Origin: Kosakonia oryziphila | GTDB taxonomy: Bacteria > Pseudomonadota > Gammaproteobacteria > Enterobacterales > Enterobacteriaceae | Length of the DNA: 64,000 bases | Assembly: GCF_900094795.1 (NCBI RefSeq) | Contig: NZ_FMBC01000006.1 | Location: 62,001-126,000 of the forward strand | Reading direction: 5' to 3' | In this document: piece by piece, positions 39,427-48,133 of the stretch | Layout: each line of letters opens with the position of its first letter | Position numbering within the stretch: position 1 is the stretch's first letter | Notes under the pieces: model-generated | The model's database searches: none | Seen by the model: only the letters and a program-made list of their open reading frames with translations | What the model was told of the DNA's origin: nothing | Translations under genes and position numbers: made by a program

Positions 39427-39451
39427 AAGAAGCGACACTCTGTCGCTTCTT
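39427..39451. terminator. Bidirectional terminator between b561 and the cold-shock-domain gene
   Basis: An 11-bp perfect stem (39427-39437 with 39441-39451, loop CTC) with AAGAA and TTCTT ends. It can serve both convergent genes. Confidence 0.75.
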
Positions 39452-39507
39452 ACTCATCACCGGCCAGCGCGTGGTGCCGAAAAAGTTGCCTGAAGGTGGA
39501 GTACTGC

Positions 39508-39984
39508 TCAGACCTTGAGCATTTTTACCGTCGCATCAATATCAATTTCATCTTCCGAGAAAATAGAGGTCGTTCCCTGGAAGGTGGTGATCGCCAGTTT
39601 TTTCACTGAGCGCATTTCACCCGGCCTGGCGGCGGTTTTCGGCCTGATATTTCCCATCAGTAGACCCACAGACAACACGGCATTTTCTTTATCAATGCGG
39701 CTATCAGCAGGGATTTCTTCGCTGTACACCAGATACGTTTTTATCGAAGCAAGCTTGAAACGTTCGCCTGCGATATAGATGTATTTGCTGTCAGGGATGA
39801 CTTTCACCGCGTACGCCGATAACCCCTTGTTATTGGTGGTGGGTTCAAAAGTCACTGCGGCATCTTTTTTAATTAGCTCAGGGTTAGCGACTTTAATCAC
39901 ATGAAAATAACGGTTATCGCCGTTTTCATCTTTGATAAAGCCAAAACCTTTATCTTTAAACCATGTTGTGATCGTTCCGTTCAT
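39508..39984 (-). CDS. Cold-shock-domain protein with unknown C-terminal domain
   Basis: A 158-residue protein. Residues 1-65 are a cold-shock OB fold (TWFKDKGFGFIKDENG resembles the RNP1 motif; YFHVIKV resembles RNP2). Residues ~70-158 form a second domain I do not recognise (KYIYIAGERFKLASIKTYLV...). The two-domain layout distinguishes it from the ~70-residue Csp proteins. It is probably a nucleic-acid binder. It faces an AT-rich islet with toxin-immunity remnants. Confidence 0.7.
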   Translation of the reverse strand: MNGTITTWFKDKGFGFIKDENGDNRYFHVIKVANPELIKKDAAVTFEPTTNNKGLSAYAVKVIPDSKYIYIAGERFKLASIKTYLVYSEEIPADSRIDKENAVLSVGLLMGNIRPKTAARPGEMRSVKKLAITTFQGTTSIFSEDEIDIDATVKMLKV

Positions 39985-40138
39985 CGCTGTACCGCCTGGT
40001 TAATCGTTTATCTACTCAGTTTTTTGCAGCGCGCAGTGTAAAGCACAATGCCTGCTATTGTATAGCTAACTACACTACACTCGGAATGTCATAGTTTGAA
40101 CAAAATCATACCATACGGTTATCTACGCGTCTCTCATC

Positions 40139-40657
40139 ATGCTTTCGGTCGCTGGTTTATGTCAGCTACTGGCAGGCACTGCTGCGATCGGATGGGCCGT
40201 TTTGGGTACGGATGTTTTTCGGGTTAAGCACTTACCCAATAAGCTCGTGAATAATTATACCGTGCCAGTACTGATTATCGGGCTTGCCATCGCAGCAAGT
40301 GCAGCCAGTTCCTCAAGTGATGAAGTGAGAGCACAAAAACTTGGTTTTAAAGACGGTAAAGAGTTTTCCCACGCCCGTGAAAATAACATTACCAATACTG
40401 CCGATTACGCAAAATACCTGGCGGAGCAGAAAGCTAAAGCTAAAGCTGAAGCAAAAGCCGCTCAGGATGCAGCTCTTGCCGCAGCGAAGGAACAAAAGGC
40501 AAAAGAGGAAGAGATTGAATGTATGCGTGGTAATAATCCTGAACGCTATATATTGAAACATGAACGAGAGGATTATGTCTGTGAAAAAGCTGTCGAAGAT
40601 TCTACAAAATACGATTTTAAATGGACTGATGGAGTTGCTGAGGCAAATCTGCTGTAA
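40139..40657 (+). CDS. Uncharacterised membrane protein with Lys/Ala coiled coil
   Basis: A 172-residue protein with two N-terminal hydrophobic segments (~1-22 and 43-58). A soluble part follows with a Lys/Ala/Glu-rich helix (EQKAKAKAEAKAAQDAALAA region, ~98-128), probably a coiled coil. The C-terminal ~45 residues have two Cys. No ribosome site is clear. Base composition is more AT-rich than the core genes, in line with the toxin and immunity genes that follow. Family not recognised. Confidence 0.6.
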   Translation: MLSVAGLCQLLAGTAAIGWAVLGTDVFRVKHLPNKLVNNYTVPVLIIGLAIAASAASSSSDEVRAQKLGFKDGKEFSHARENNITNTADYAKYLAEQKAKAKAEAKAAQDAALAAAKEQKAKEEEIECMRGNNPERYILKHEREDYVCEKAVEDSTKYDFKWTDGVAEANLL

Positions 40658-40702
40658 TACTTGGTATGAGCAAAGCTCCTGTAAAATTTTCTACGTGGGT
40701 GA

Positions 40703-40990
40703 TTGAAGGCGGGGCTTTCAGCCCGCAGTCTTAAAATGACAGAAACTGCTGCGAAGCACATGCAGAACCCCGGTCGCTATGTCCCTTTACAAATTCAGGA
40801 AAAAGCTATCCGTTATGGCAGACGAATGCCTGATCCAAAGAAAAAACCAGAGCTTTTTCGCTATGAGACTGAAATATATAGACTTGTTGAGAACAAACAG
40901 GCTAAAGGAACATATTATTATAAAAAGTATACTCTCGAAGTCCTTGTTCGTGAGAAAGACTGGACAATCAGTCATTTCCAGTATTTTTAG
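40703..40990 (+). pseudogene. Orphan C-terminal tip of a polymorphic toxin
   Basis: The ~80 residues from KMTETAAKHMQNPGRYVP to YKKYTLEVLVREKDWTISHF carry the pattern of the toxin tips of Rhs/CdiA-type polymorphic toxins (KHM..PGRYVP, RMPDP, YTLEVL...HF). No delivery domain precedes it: the frame opens only ~13 codons before. It is therefore a displaced toxin tip or decay product. The cognate-looking immunity gene starts 9 bases after its stop, as in intact toxin loci. Confidence 0.6.
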
Positions 40991-40998
40991 AGGTAATT

Positions 40999-41427
40999 AT
41001 GATTGATATTGAAGTTGGGATACTGAAATTTCAACTGTCACCTTATGAAAGAGAATATGCCGAAGATGACCTATCAGACGACTCGATAAAGACGTTTGTT
41101 GAATATAAGTTGCCAGTATTAACGACACAGTACAGCACTGCATTTACGGTTCCTGAACTTATTGATTTAAAGAAAGAACTTCAATCTTTCTATGGAGGTC
41201 TGATTAAACAGGAACCTCGCCCTGATATTTTTTTTGACAGTTTAGAACGTCATTTTAGTTTACAGTTCAGGCAAGTTGGTCATCATGATACTGCAGAAGT
41301 AAATATTATGATGAAACCAGAAGATAATGCAGACAGCATCAAAGTCACCGACACATTTTATCTTGACCAGAGCTACTTTCCGGCGTTGCTGTCCGGCCTT
41401 GACGAGATGATTAACTGGCAAAACTGA
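40999..41427 (+). CDS. Putative immunity protein (WapI-like)
   Basis: A 142-residue acidic cytosolic protein. LPVLTTQYSTAFTVPELIDLKKEL and the acidic N-terminus resemble immunity proteins of the WapI type; this is a from-memory match. GAGG precedes the ATG and the gene lies 9 bases after the orphan toxin tip. It should neutralise the toxin of that tip, protecting against kin that carry a complete version. It is AT-rich like its neighbour. Confidence 0.55.
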   Translation: MIDIEVGILKFQLSPYEREYAEDDLSDDSIKTFVEYKLPVLTTQYSTAFTVPELIDLKKELQSFYGGLIKQEPRPDIFFDSLERHFSLQFRQVGHHDTAEVNIMMKPEDNADSIKVTDTFYLDQSYFPALLSGLDEMINWQN

Positions 41428-41591
41428 CAGGTGAAGAACTGGCCATTCTCCAGAGGGCCGCGACATATGGTGGTCGGCTGACGCCGGGTACTGAACGGGC
41501 ACCGCGACTGATGCTGCACGCCAGCGAGTTGCATTTTGTTCATCCCATCAGCAACAGGCGGATCACCGCCCGTAATGACAGCCCATTCTGA
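41424..41591 (+). pseudogene. RluA-type pseudouridine synthase C-terminal scrap
   Basis: The last ~55 codons of a frame ending TGA 41589-41591 read RLMLHASELHFVHPISNRR, which matches the C-terminal strand of RluA-family synthases (R-L-x-L-H-x-x-x-L-x-F-x-H-P). No catalytic domain is present and the immunity gene runs into it. It looks like the edge left by a deletion or insertion. Confidence 0.4.
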
Positions 41592-41599
41592 AACGTTAA

Positions 41600-42139
41600 T
41601 TACCACATCAAATCATCGGGCACTTTGAAGTCTGCATACGGATCGTCTTCATTCTGTGCTTCCTGAGTTAGTGTGCTGTGCAGCACAATACTGTTTGCAT
41701 CGCGCTGGGCAATTTTATCGGCAACAGCCGCCGGGATGATGGCGTACTGGCTATCACCGCTGTTGTCGGACACCAGACGAGCAATGGCGAGACGGCCATT
41801 CATTAGCTGCGCCTGAGTCAGTTTATTGACCTCAATTTTTTTAATCACACTATTGTCGGTGAAGTTAAAGCCAATATCGCCTTTCGCTATTGTGATGCGG
41901 TTCATCTCAATAAGCTGCTTGATCTGCGCTTTATACTCTTTCGATAATGCAGCCTGCTTTTGTTGTTCACTGAGCTGCTTATCACGCTCAAGTTGCGCTT
42001 TCTTATTTTCTTCTACCGCTTCTCTGGCCTCACGCGCCTGAACGCGGGACTTTTTCGCCGTTCTCTGGACTTTGGCCATTTTCTTGCTGGTGACTAATCC
42101 AGCTTTTAACATCTGCTCTTGCAAGGTAAGTTTTGTCAT
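41600..42139 (-). CDS. yaiL: YaiL, DUF2058 nucleoprotein/polynucleotide-associated protein
   Basis: A 179-residue hydrophilic protein nearly identical in layout to E. coli YaiL. The N-terminus MTKLTLQEQMLKAGLV leads into a long basic coiled coil (~20-75). The core IAKGDIGFNFTDNSVIKKI follows, and the C-terminus is DDPYADFKVPDDLMW. Function is unknown. It marks conserved chromosome on this side of the AT-rich islet. Confidence 0.93.
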   Translation of the reverse strand: MTKLTLQEQMLKAGLVTSKKMAKVQRTAKKSRVQAREAREAVEENKKAQLERDKQLSEQQKQAALSKEYKAQIKQLIEMNRITIAKGDIGFNFTDNSVIKKIEVNKLTQAQLMNGRLAIARLVSDNSGDSQYAIIPAAVADKIAQRDANSIVLHSTLTQEAQNEDDPYADFKVPDDLMW

Positions 42140-42196
42140 CGTCGCCGTTAAACCCGTTGGTGTGTTAGCGGGATTATAACAGGCAAATAGGGGAAG

Positions 42197-43345
42197 TCAG
42201 TCAAACAACCTGCGTCGTAGGATCCCACTATCAATCGAAGCAACATGGGTCTTGCCGCAAAAAGCCATCGACAAATCGAATTCATTACGAATGATATTTA
42301 GCGCCATTGTGACACCTTCTTCACCCATTGCCCCTAATCCATACAGCATACTGCGCCCGATATAGGTTCCCTTAGCCCCCAGCGCAATTGCCTTCAGCAC
42401 ATCCTGTCCGGAACGTATCCCGCCGTCGAAATGGACTTCAATATCATTGCCCACTGCGGCGGCAATCTCTGGCAATAATGCACTCGATGACGACACCCCA
42501 TCTAGCTGACGGCCGCCGTGATTAGAGACAATGAGCGCATCCGCTCCTGCTGCCACTGCCTGGCGCGCATCCTCCACGTCCATAATGCCCTTCACGATCA
42601 GCTTGCCGCCCCAGCGCAGTTTAATCCACTCAATATCCTGCCAGGAGAGACGCGGATCGAACTGCTGCGCAGTCCACTCCACCATCGCATCAATGTTATT
42701 TACGCCACTGGCGTGACCGATAATATTGCCAAAGTTACGGTTGTGTGTGGCGAGCATTTTGCGACACCAGCGTGGTTTGCTGGCAATATTAAGCAGATTG
42801 CGCAGCGTCATCTTAGGTGGGGTCGAGAGGCCATTTTTGATGTCTTTATGGCGCTGTCCAAACACCTGAAGATCCATGGTGACGACCAGCGCGCCGCAGT
42901 TGGCGGCTTTCGCGCGATCGATAAGATTCGCGACAAACTGGCGATCGCGCATGACGTAGAGCTGGAACCAGAATGGGTGATAATCGGTGGCCTGTGCCAC
43001 GGTTTCAATGGAACAAATGCTCATGGTCGAAAGCGTAAAGGGGATGCCAAACGTTTTCGCTGCACGCGCCGCAAGAATTTCACCGTCGGGATGGATCATG
43101 CCGGTTAACCCCGTGGGGGCAATGGCCACGGGCATTGTAACGGCTTGTCCGAGCATTACGCTGGCCGTGCTGCGGGCGGCAATATCGACTGCCACTCGCT
43201 GACGAAACTCAAGCCGACGTAAATCAGCTTCATTGGCTCGATAGCTATATTCGCTCCAGGAGCCGGCATCCACATAGTCATAAAACATTTTTGGCACCCG
43301 CTTACGCGCCAGTTGCCGTAGATCTTCAATGCAGGTGATGATCAT
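42197..43345 (-). CDS. FMN-dependent alpha-hydroxy-acid dehydrogenase (LldD-like)
   Basis: A 382-residue TIM-barrel flavoenzyme. The signature SNHGGRQLDG contains the catalytic His-Gly-Gly-Arg. PVAIAPTGLTGM and WFQLYVMRDR are FMN/substrate-site segments, and DGGIRSGQDVLKAIALGA binds the FMN phosphate. It resembles E. coli L-lactate dehydrogenase but is clearly diverged, and no lldP or lldR lies nearby. It could oxidise L-lactate, mandelate or a similar 2-hydroxy acid. The 205-bp repeat starts 42 bp upstream of its start. Confidence 0.85.
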   Translation of the reverse strand: MIITCIEDLRQLARKRVPKMFYDYVDAGSWSEYSYRANEADLRRLEFRQRVAVDIAARSTASVMLGQAVTMPVAIAPTGLTGMIHPDGEILAARAAKTFGIPFTLSTMSICSIETVAQATDYHPFWFQLYVMRDRQFVANLIDRAKAANCGALVVTMDLQVFGQRHKDIKNGLSTPPKMTLRNLLNIASKPRWCRKMLATHNRNFGNIIGHASGVNNIDAMVEWTAQQFDPRLSWQDIEWIKLRWGGKLIVKGIMDVEDARQAVAAGADALIVSNHGGRQLDGVSSSSALLPEIAAAVGNDIEVHFDGGIRSGQDVLKAIALGAKGTYIGRSMLYGLGAMGEEGVTMALNIIRNEFDLSMAFCGKTHVASIDSGILRRRLFD

Positions 43346-43387
43346 GTTGGTTATCCAATACTATGTGGCTAAATAACGATGATTTAG

Positions 43388-43592
43388 AGCCTGGCCCATT
43401 AGGCTATTTTATTTGCCATTTTGGCCCAGGGCAGTGCTCACACAAAATGTTATGGCATTTTGAACGCCGCTTGCGGCGGCCCTTTAGGGCGAGCGAAGCG
43501 AGTCATCCTCACGTACTGCGTGTACGCTCCGGTTGTTGCGCGCTGTCTGTGCCCAAACTGGCTGCAACAATATACGCCTACTGGGCCAGGCT
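43388..43592. repeat. 205-bp palindromic repeat element, copy 2
   Basis: Same length and interior as copy 1 (a handful of substitutions). The ends read AGCCTGGCCCA and TGGGCCAGGCT, again perfectly complementary though different from copy 1. Flanking pentamers are TTTAG and CTTAG (4 of 5 match). It separates the LldD-like gene from the monooxygenase gene. Confidence 0.8.
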
Positions 43593-43631
43593 CTTAGCCA
43601 CCGGTGACGATCAGAATACGTAGACTGGAAA

Positions 43632-44882
43632 TTATGATTTAACGTAGTCGGTATAAGCATTCTGCAAAACAATATGATCGGCAATGTATTTAGCGTCGTG
43701 CCATACGCCATAAATAAACGATGATGCACGGTTTACTAAATTGGGCAGGCCGAGAAAATAAATACCGCGTTCGGCGGAAATGCCGCGTTTATGGAATGGC
43801 AGACCTTTTTCGTCAAAGGCATCCACTTGCAGCCAATTGAAATCAAATTTAAAACCCGTCGCCCAGATAATTGTGGTAATTCCCGCAGCGGCAATATCTA
43901 ATTGCGCCAGCGGATTGCGCAGACATTCCGGATCCGGCAGGAGTTCCCAGGCTTGCGGCTCCGGCGGCAGGTTCAGCCCGTTGCGTTCGATCCAGGCATC
44001 TGCATCACGCAGCACATCAAAGTAGGCGTTATCGCCCGCCGCGATATTCTCGGCCAGACCTTCGGCAAAGCTCAGGACACCGTTATTCCAGCCTTTGGTG
44101 ATCCCCACAAGCGTAATACCCATATGCGCCAGGCGACGGAAATCCACGGTTTTACCGCCTTCATAGCCGCTTACCGCAAAGGCAACGTGCTCTTTCTTCG
44201 GCTTTATTTTCACTTCATCCCACAGACCAAGCGCGCCGAGCCACCAGCAGTAATCACGGTCGCGGTAGGAGCGCGGCGGGCGATAATGTTCGCCGACTGA
44301 CAGATAAACATCCCGGCCTGAGTTACGCAGCTCTTCGGCAATTTGCGTACCGGAAGCGCCTGCACCGACCACCAGCACGCCGCCTGCGGGCAGTTGCTGC
44401 GGATTTTTATAGACGGAAGAGTGAATCTGGTGCACTCCTGCGCTTTCTGGCACGATCTGCGGGAATGAGGGTTTCTGAAACGGGCCAGTGGCGGCCACCA
44501 CATTGTTGGCTTCAAATTCACCGGCAGAGGTCACCACTTTGAATCCGCTGCGTCCTGCCAGGCGCACAACCTGATGTACATCAACGCCGGTGCGAACCGG
44601 GGCGTTAATCATCCTGGCATAGTCTTCAAAATATTGCGCCATGCGCTCTTTAGGCGGAAAAGCTTCCTGGGAAATATTGTCGAATTTCAGCGACGGGAAG
44701 CGATCATGCCACGCTGGGCCATTCGCCACCAGCGAATCCCAACGTTCCGAGCGCCAACGTTCAGCGATACGGCTGCGCTCCAGTACGACATGGGGCACAC
44801 CCATTAATGCCAGATGTTCGCTCATGGCAATACCAGCCTGACCTGCACCGACGATTACGGTATTAATTTTTTCTACTGACAT
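43632..44882 (-). CDS. Flavin-containing monooxygenase-like NAD(P)/FAD oxidoreductase
   Basis: A 416-residue protein with two Rossmann motifs: GAGQAGIAMSEHL for FAD near the N-terminus and GAGASGTQIAEEL for NAD(P) at ~residue 172. Between them lies VVAATGPFQKPSFP, close to the FMO fingerprint. ATGFKFDFNWL near the C-terminus completes the FAD-site pattern. Such enzymes (YUCCA/TrkA-like) oxygenate amines, sulfides or ketones. It lies upstream of a plant-interaction-rich region, but its substrate is unknown. It is monocistronic with its own 137-bp downstream gap to the ABC transporter block. Confidence 0.8.
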   Translation of the reverse strand: MSVEKINTVIVGAGQAGIAMSEHLALMGVPHVVLERSRIAERWRSERWDSLVANGPAWHDRFPSLKFDNISQEAFPPKERMAQYFEDYARMINAPVRTGVDVHQVVRLAGRSGFKVVTSAGEFEANNVVAATGPFQKPSFPQIVPESAGVHQIHSSVYKNPQQLPAGGVLVVGAGASGTQIAEELRNSGRDVYLSVGEHYRPPRSYRDRDYCWWLGALGLWDEVKIKPKKEHVAFAVSGYEGGKTVDFRRLAHMGITLVGITKGWNNGVLSFAEGLAENIAAGDNAYFDVLRDADAWIERNGLNLPPEPQAWELLPDPECLRNPLAQLDIAAAGITTIIWATGFKFDFNWLQVDAFDEKGLPFHKRGISAERGIYFLGLPNLVNRASSFIYGVWHDAKYIADHIVLQNAYTDYVKS

Positions 44883-45019
44883 GTTGCATCCCTAAATATA
44901 GGCGACCCTCGATAGTTTTATCGCTAAGCGTAATCGAGTGTCGTATTAATGATAATCAGGTTTCTTAAGGCAGCGCATGGGAAAATCCAGCGCGCCTTCA
45001 TTCACGCATTCACGCTTTA

Positions 45020-45838
45020 TTAATGTCTGGTCTCAACATTTAATATTTTCCCCAGGCCCAAAAACTTATTGGTGATAATTAACAAGGTAGCGGTGACGGT
45101 AATATAAATGACCGACAGGGCTGCCAGTGTCGGGTCAGCAAATTCACGCACATAGTTGTACATCGCCACCGGTAAGGTCTGTGTTGCCTGGGTAGTAATA
45201 AACAACGACGCGGTAAATTCGTTGAAGGAGAGGATCGCGGCAAACAACCAGCCGCCAAACAGGCCTGGTAAAATTAATGGCACGGTGATAGTCCATACCA
45301 CGCGCAACGGCGATGCACCAAGGCTTGCCGCCGCCAGTTCAATGCGCTGCTCAAGGTTTTTTAACGACACATAAACGCTGCGCAACACAAACGGCAGTAT
45401 TAGCACGATGTGGCAGAAAATCACCAACGGATAACCGCGCCCCAGGTTGAGTTGCGACACCAGCATCAACAGCCCCAGGCCAATGGTGAAGTGGGGGATA
45501 AACAGCGGTGACAGCAGAATCCCTTCCAGCACCTGTTTGCACGGAAACGCATAGCGTTCGATAGCTATCGCCAGCGTGGTGCCGATGATTACCGCCAGTG
45601 AAGACGCCCATGCGGTGACAATCAGCCCGGAGTAGAAGCCGTGACGGAAATCATCATAATTCACCGCGCGCTCGAACCAGCGCAGCGACCAGCCTTTCGG
45701 CGGGAAAAACAGCACGGCGGTGCTGCTGAACGAGGAGATAAATACCACGATAGTCGGCAGCATCACAAAGAGCAGAATAGCGGCGACCAGCAGCCGGCCC
45801 GCCAGTACAGTCAGTTTGTCTTTGAGCGAACGGGTCAT
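45020..45838 (-). CDS. ABC transporter permease, PotC-like
   Basis: A 272-residue inner-membrane permease with six helices. The ATPase-contacting EAA motif is ELAAASLGASPLRVVWTITVPLILPG. It belongs to the polyamine/opine/iron group of importers. It follows the PotB-like permease by one base. With the solute-binding protein upstream it forms one operon, but the ATPase gene is 6.3 kb away at 52114. Confidence 0.86.
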   Translation of the reverse strand: MTRSLKDKLTVLAGRLLVAAILLFVMLPTIVVFISSFSSTAVLFFPPKGWSLRWFERAVNYDDFRHGFYSGLIVTAWASSLAVIIGTTLAIAIERYAFPCKQVLEGILLSPLFIPHFTIGLGLLMLVSQLNLGRGYPLVIFCHIVLILPFVLRSVYVSLKNLEQRIELAAASLGASPLRVVWTITVPLILPGLFGGWLFAAILSFNEFTASLFITTQATQTLPVAMYNYVREFADPTLAALSVIYITVTATLLIITNKFLGLGKILNVETRH

Positions 45839-45839
45839 A

Positions 45840-46694
45840 TCAATGCTCTCCCATCGTGTGCAGGAATCGGGTCATGCGTTTGAGCGCCATCAGCAACAGA
45901 ATGGTCAGGATTAAACCGGCGATGCTCAGCGCGGCGGCAAACGGGAAGTTCATCGATGAGAAACCCAGTTGATAGACCATGGTCGCCACGGTGCTGACGC
46001 GTCCGCCGCCAATAAGTTGCGGTGTGGCAAAGGCGCTAAAGGTCCAGGCAAACGCAGTAGTGAGGCTGGAGATAATGCCGGGGATAGACAAGGGGATCGT
46101 CACGGTCAGCAAGGTGCGGATCGGCCCTGCGCCCAGGCTGGCGGCGGCTTTCTCGTAATCCGGGTTGATGTGCGACAACGCAGTCGCCAGCATCAACACC
46201 ATAATTGGCATGGTAACGTGTACCAGTGCCAGAACCACGCCGGTTTGCGTAAACATAAACTGAATCGGCGTTGAGATGACGCCTAACGCCAGCAGCAAAC
46301 TATTAAGGAAGCCGCTGTTACCCAGAACGATAATCCATGAATAGGTGCGCACCACTTCGCCGAGAAACATCGGCGTAATCGCAATAATCAAAATCGCGGA
46401 TTTGATCCACATGGTGCGAGTGCGCACCAGTGCATACGCCAGCGGATAACTCATCAACAGGCCAAAAATAGCGGTTTTCGCGCTCAGTATGACGGTGTTA
46501 ATAAAAGCATCGGCATAGATACTTTTGAACAGGCCTTTGAAGTTCGCCAGCGTAAATCCGCCCACGTCGAGCGAGCCGGGAATATAAGCGCGCACGCTGA
46601 ACTGCATCACCGCGAACATCGCGACAACCAGCCCGACTGCGGCCAGCGTCGCGGGAATAATGAACCAGGGGAAAAATGTCGGTTTTCTCGTCAT
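45840..46694 (-). CDS. ABC transporter permease, PotB-like
   Basis: A 284-residue permease with six hydrophobic segments and the EAA motif YEKAAASLGAGPIRTLLTVTIPL. The start is ATG 46694 (MTRKPTFFP), which has AAGG behind it and a normal N-terminus. An in-frame start at 46763 would overlap the binding-protein stop but adds a non-hydrophobic leader unlike the family. It pairs with the following permease to form the channel. Confidence 0.84.
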   Translation of the reverse strand: MTRKPTFFPWFIIPATLAAVGLVVAMFAVMQFSVRAYIPGSLDVGGFTLANFKGLFKSIYADAFINTVILSAKTAIFGLLMSYPLAYALVRTRTMWIKSAILIIAITPMFLGEVVRTYSWIIVLGNSGFLNSLLLALGVISTPIQFMFTQTGVVLALVHVTMPIMVLMLATALSHINPDYEKAAASLGAGPIRTLLTVTIPLSIPGIISSLTTAFAWTFSAFATPQLIGGGRVSTVATMVYQLGFSSMNFPFAAALSIAGLILTILLLMALKRMTRFLHTMGEH

Positions 46695-46759
46695 AGACCT
46701 TGCTGCCTGATTAATGTGCTGCTGGTAGAACCCGGGCGACCCGCAAGCCGCCCGATAAA

Positions 46760-47791
46760 TCAATGAGACATGATGTTTTCAGAGAACCATTGACGCCACT
46801 CTGCGGTTTTCTCAGCACGCAGTTGCGGATCGGTATTGATGGTGGCATTCCACTGCTCAGGCGTGGTAAGCATGCCTGGCAGTTTCGCCAGTTCAGGATC
46901 GATATGCGCGTTGGTTACCGTTGGACTGCCGTGGTAAATTTTTGCCACTTGCTGCTGAATTTCGGGTTTCAGAGCAATATTCATAAACTTATATGCGAGA
47001 TCGCTATGTTTGGTGCCTTTGTTGATACCAATGGTATCGACGCCTAAAATCGCTCCCTCTTTGGGTATCGCCAGTTTGACGTCCACCCCTTCAGCCATCA
47101 TGTTGTAGGCGTTCATCGACAGCATCACTTGTACCGGGGTTTCGCCGGTGGAGATCAGTTGCTGACTGTTGGCATCGTCGGTATAGAAAGATTTGATATT
47201 TGGGATCAGCGCTTTCAGCTTCGCCTGGCCTTGCTGCCAGTGCGCCGCATCGGCGCCGGAGAGTTTTGCTGCCACCGCAATGATATGGCTCGGATCCCAG
47301 TCCGGCAGCGCCAGTGTGCCTTTCAGTTCAGGCTTCCACAGATCGTTCCAACTGGTAAAGGTTTCGCCTTTGGGTACCAGGTCCGGACGATAGCCGATGG
47401 TGTAAACGTAGCCCCATACGCCGAGGTGATAAGGGCTGACTTTCGCCTGTTGCACGAGGTTTGCGGCGTTCGGGATTTTACTCATATCGAGTTTTTCAAA
47501 CAGGCCAGAGTTAGCGTACAGATAACCCACATGCGCGGTGGTAAAGGTCACATCAGTTTCTGGTGAACCGCCCGCCAGCTTAGCTTTGTTGAGACGATCA
47601 ATGGTACCGCCGGTGACAAACTGCACTTCTACGCCGGTTTCTTTGGTGAACTCTTTGGCAATGGTTTCATCGATCAAATCTTTAAAACCGCCGCCCCAGG
47701 TGCTGACAATCAGCTTGTCAGCGGCCATCGCATTTCCGGCGCTGAGTACACTGGTGGACAACAACGTTAAGGCACAAATCTTACGCAACAT
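46760..47791 (-). CDS. ABC transporter solute-binding protein, PotD-like
   Basis: A 343-residue periplasmic protein. The signal peptide MLRKICALTLLSTSVLSAGN ends at AMA-AD, and the mature N-terminus KLIVSTWGGGFKDLIDE is the PotD/opine-type fold start. The start ATG 47791 is selected by the signal peptide and GGGGAT upstream; longer frames to 48016 are not supported. It captures the substrate for the two permeases downstream. The ligand could be a polyamine, an opine or another organic cation; I cannot tell. It is divergent from the LysR gene. Confidence 0.86.
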   Translation of the reverse strand: MLRKICALTLLSTSVLSAGNAMAADKLIVSTWGGGFKDLIDETIAKEFTKETGVEVQFVTGGTIDRLNKAKLAGGSPETDVTFTTAHVGYLYANSGLFEKLDMSKIPNAANLVQQAKVSPYHLGVWGYVYTIGYRPDLVPKGETFTSWNDLWKPELKGTLALPDWDPSHIIAVAAKLSGADAAHWQQGQAKLKALIPNIKSFYTDDANSQQLISTGETPVQVMLSMNAYNMMAEGVDVKLAIPKEGAILGVDTIGINKGTKHSDLAYKFMNIALKPEIQQQVAKIYHGSPTVTNAHIDPELAKLPGMLTTPEQWNATINTDPQLRAEKTAEWRQWFSENIMSH

Positions 47792-48133
47792 ATTCTTATC
47801 CCCATCGATGAAATGGCTGTGGTAGCAATCTGAAACCCGGCGCGCCAGAACGGTGCAAACGGTGTTCCCTGGTGTGAAATCGATAATGCCGTGGCGAACA
47901 GATTGCGTAAAACAGCCTTTTCCTCGCCGTTGCATCAGAATTTCTGAGGCTAAAAAGGGTGCTGCTTTGCAACGGATTTTCTTAACCAGTGATAAGGCAG
48001 AAGGGAAGAAGATCACAACAAAAGCAGGGGATTATGCTGTTAATTTTCATTTGGCATGATAAATGCATAAAAATTAACACTATTAGAATGACTGGCGCGA
48101 CATGATCGCGTCGGCGATCTTAGGAGAACCTGC
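47792..48133. promoter_or_regulatory. Divergent control region between the binding-protein and LysR genes
   Basis: 342 bases hold both promoters. At 48051-48067 TTGGCATGATAAATGCA matches a sigma54 -24/-12 element with the required GG-N10-GC spacing, directed towards the LysR gene. The same stretch contains GCAT-N5-ATGC (48054-48066), which could instead be a LysR-type dyad. The two readings exclude each other. Confidence 0.4.

Noticed and set aside
41424-41591. Intact RluA synthase gene
   Set aside because: Only the C-terminal ~55 codons exist and the catalytic domain is absent, so it is listed only as a scrap.
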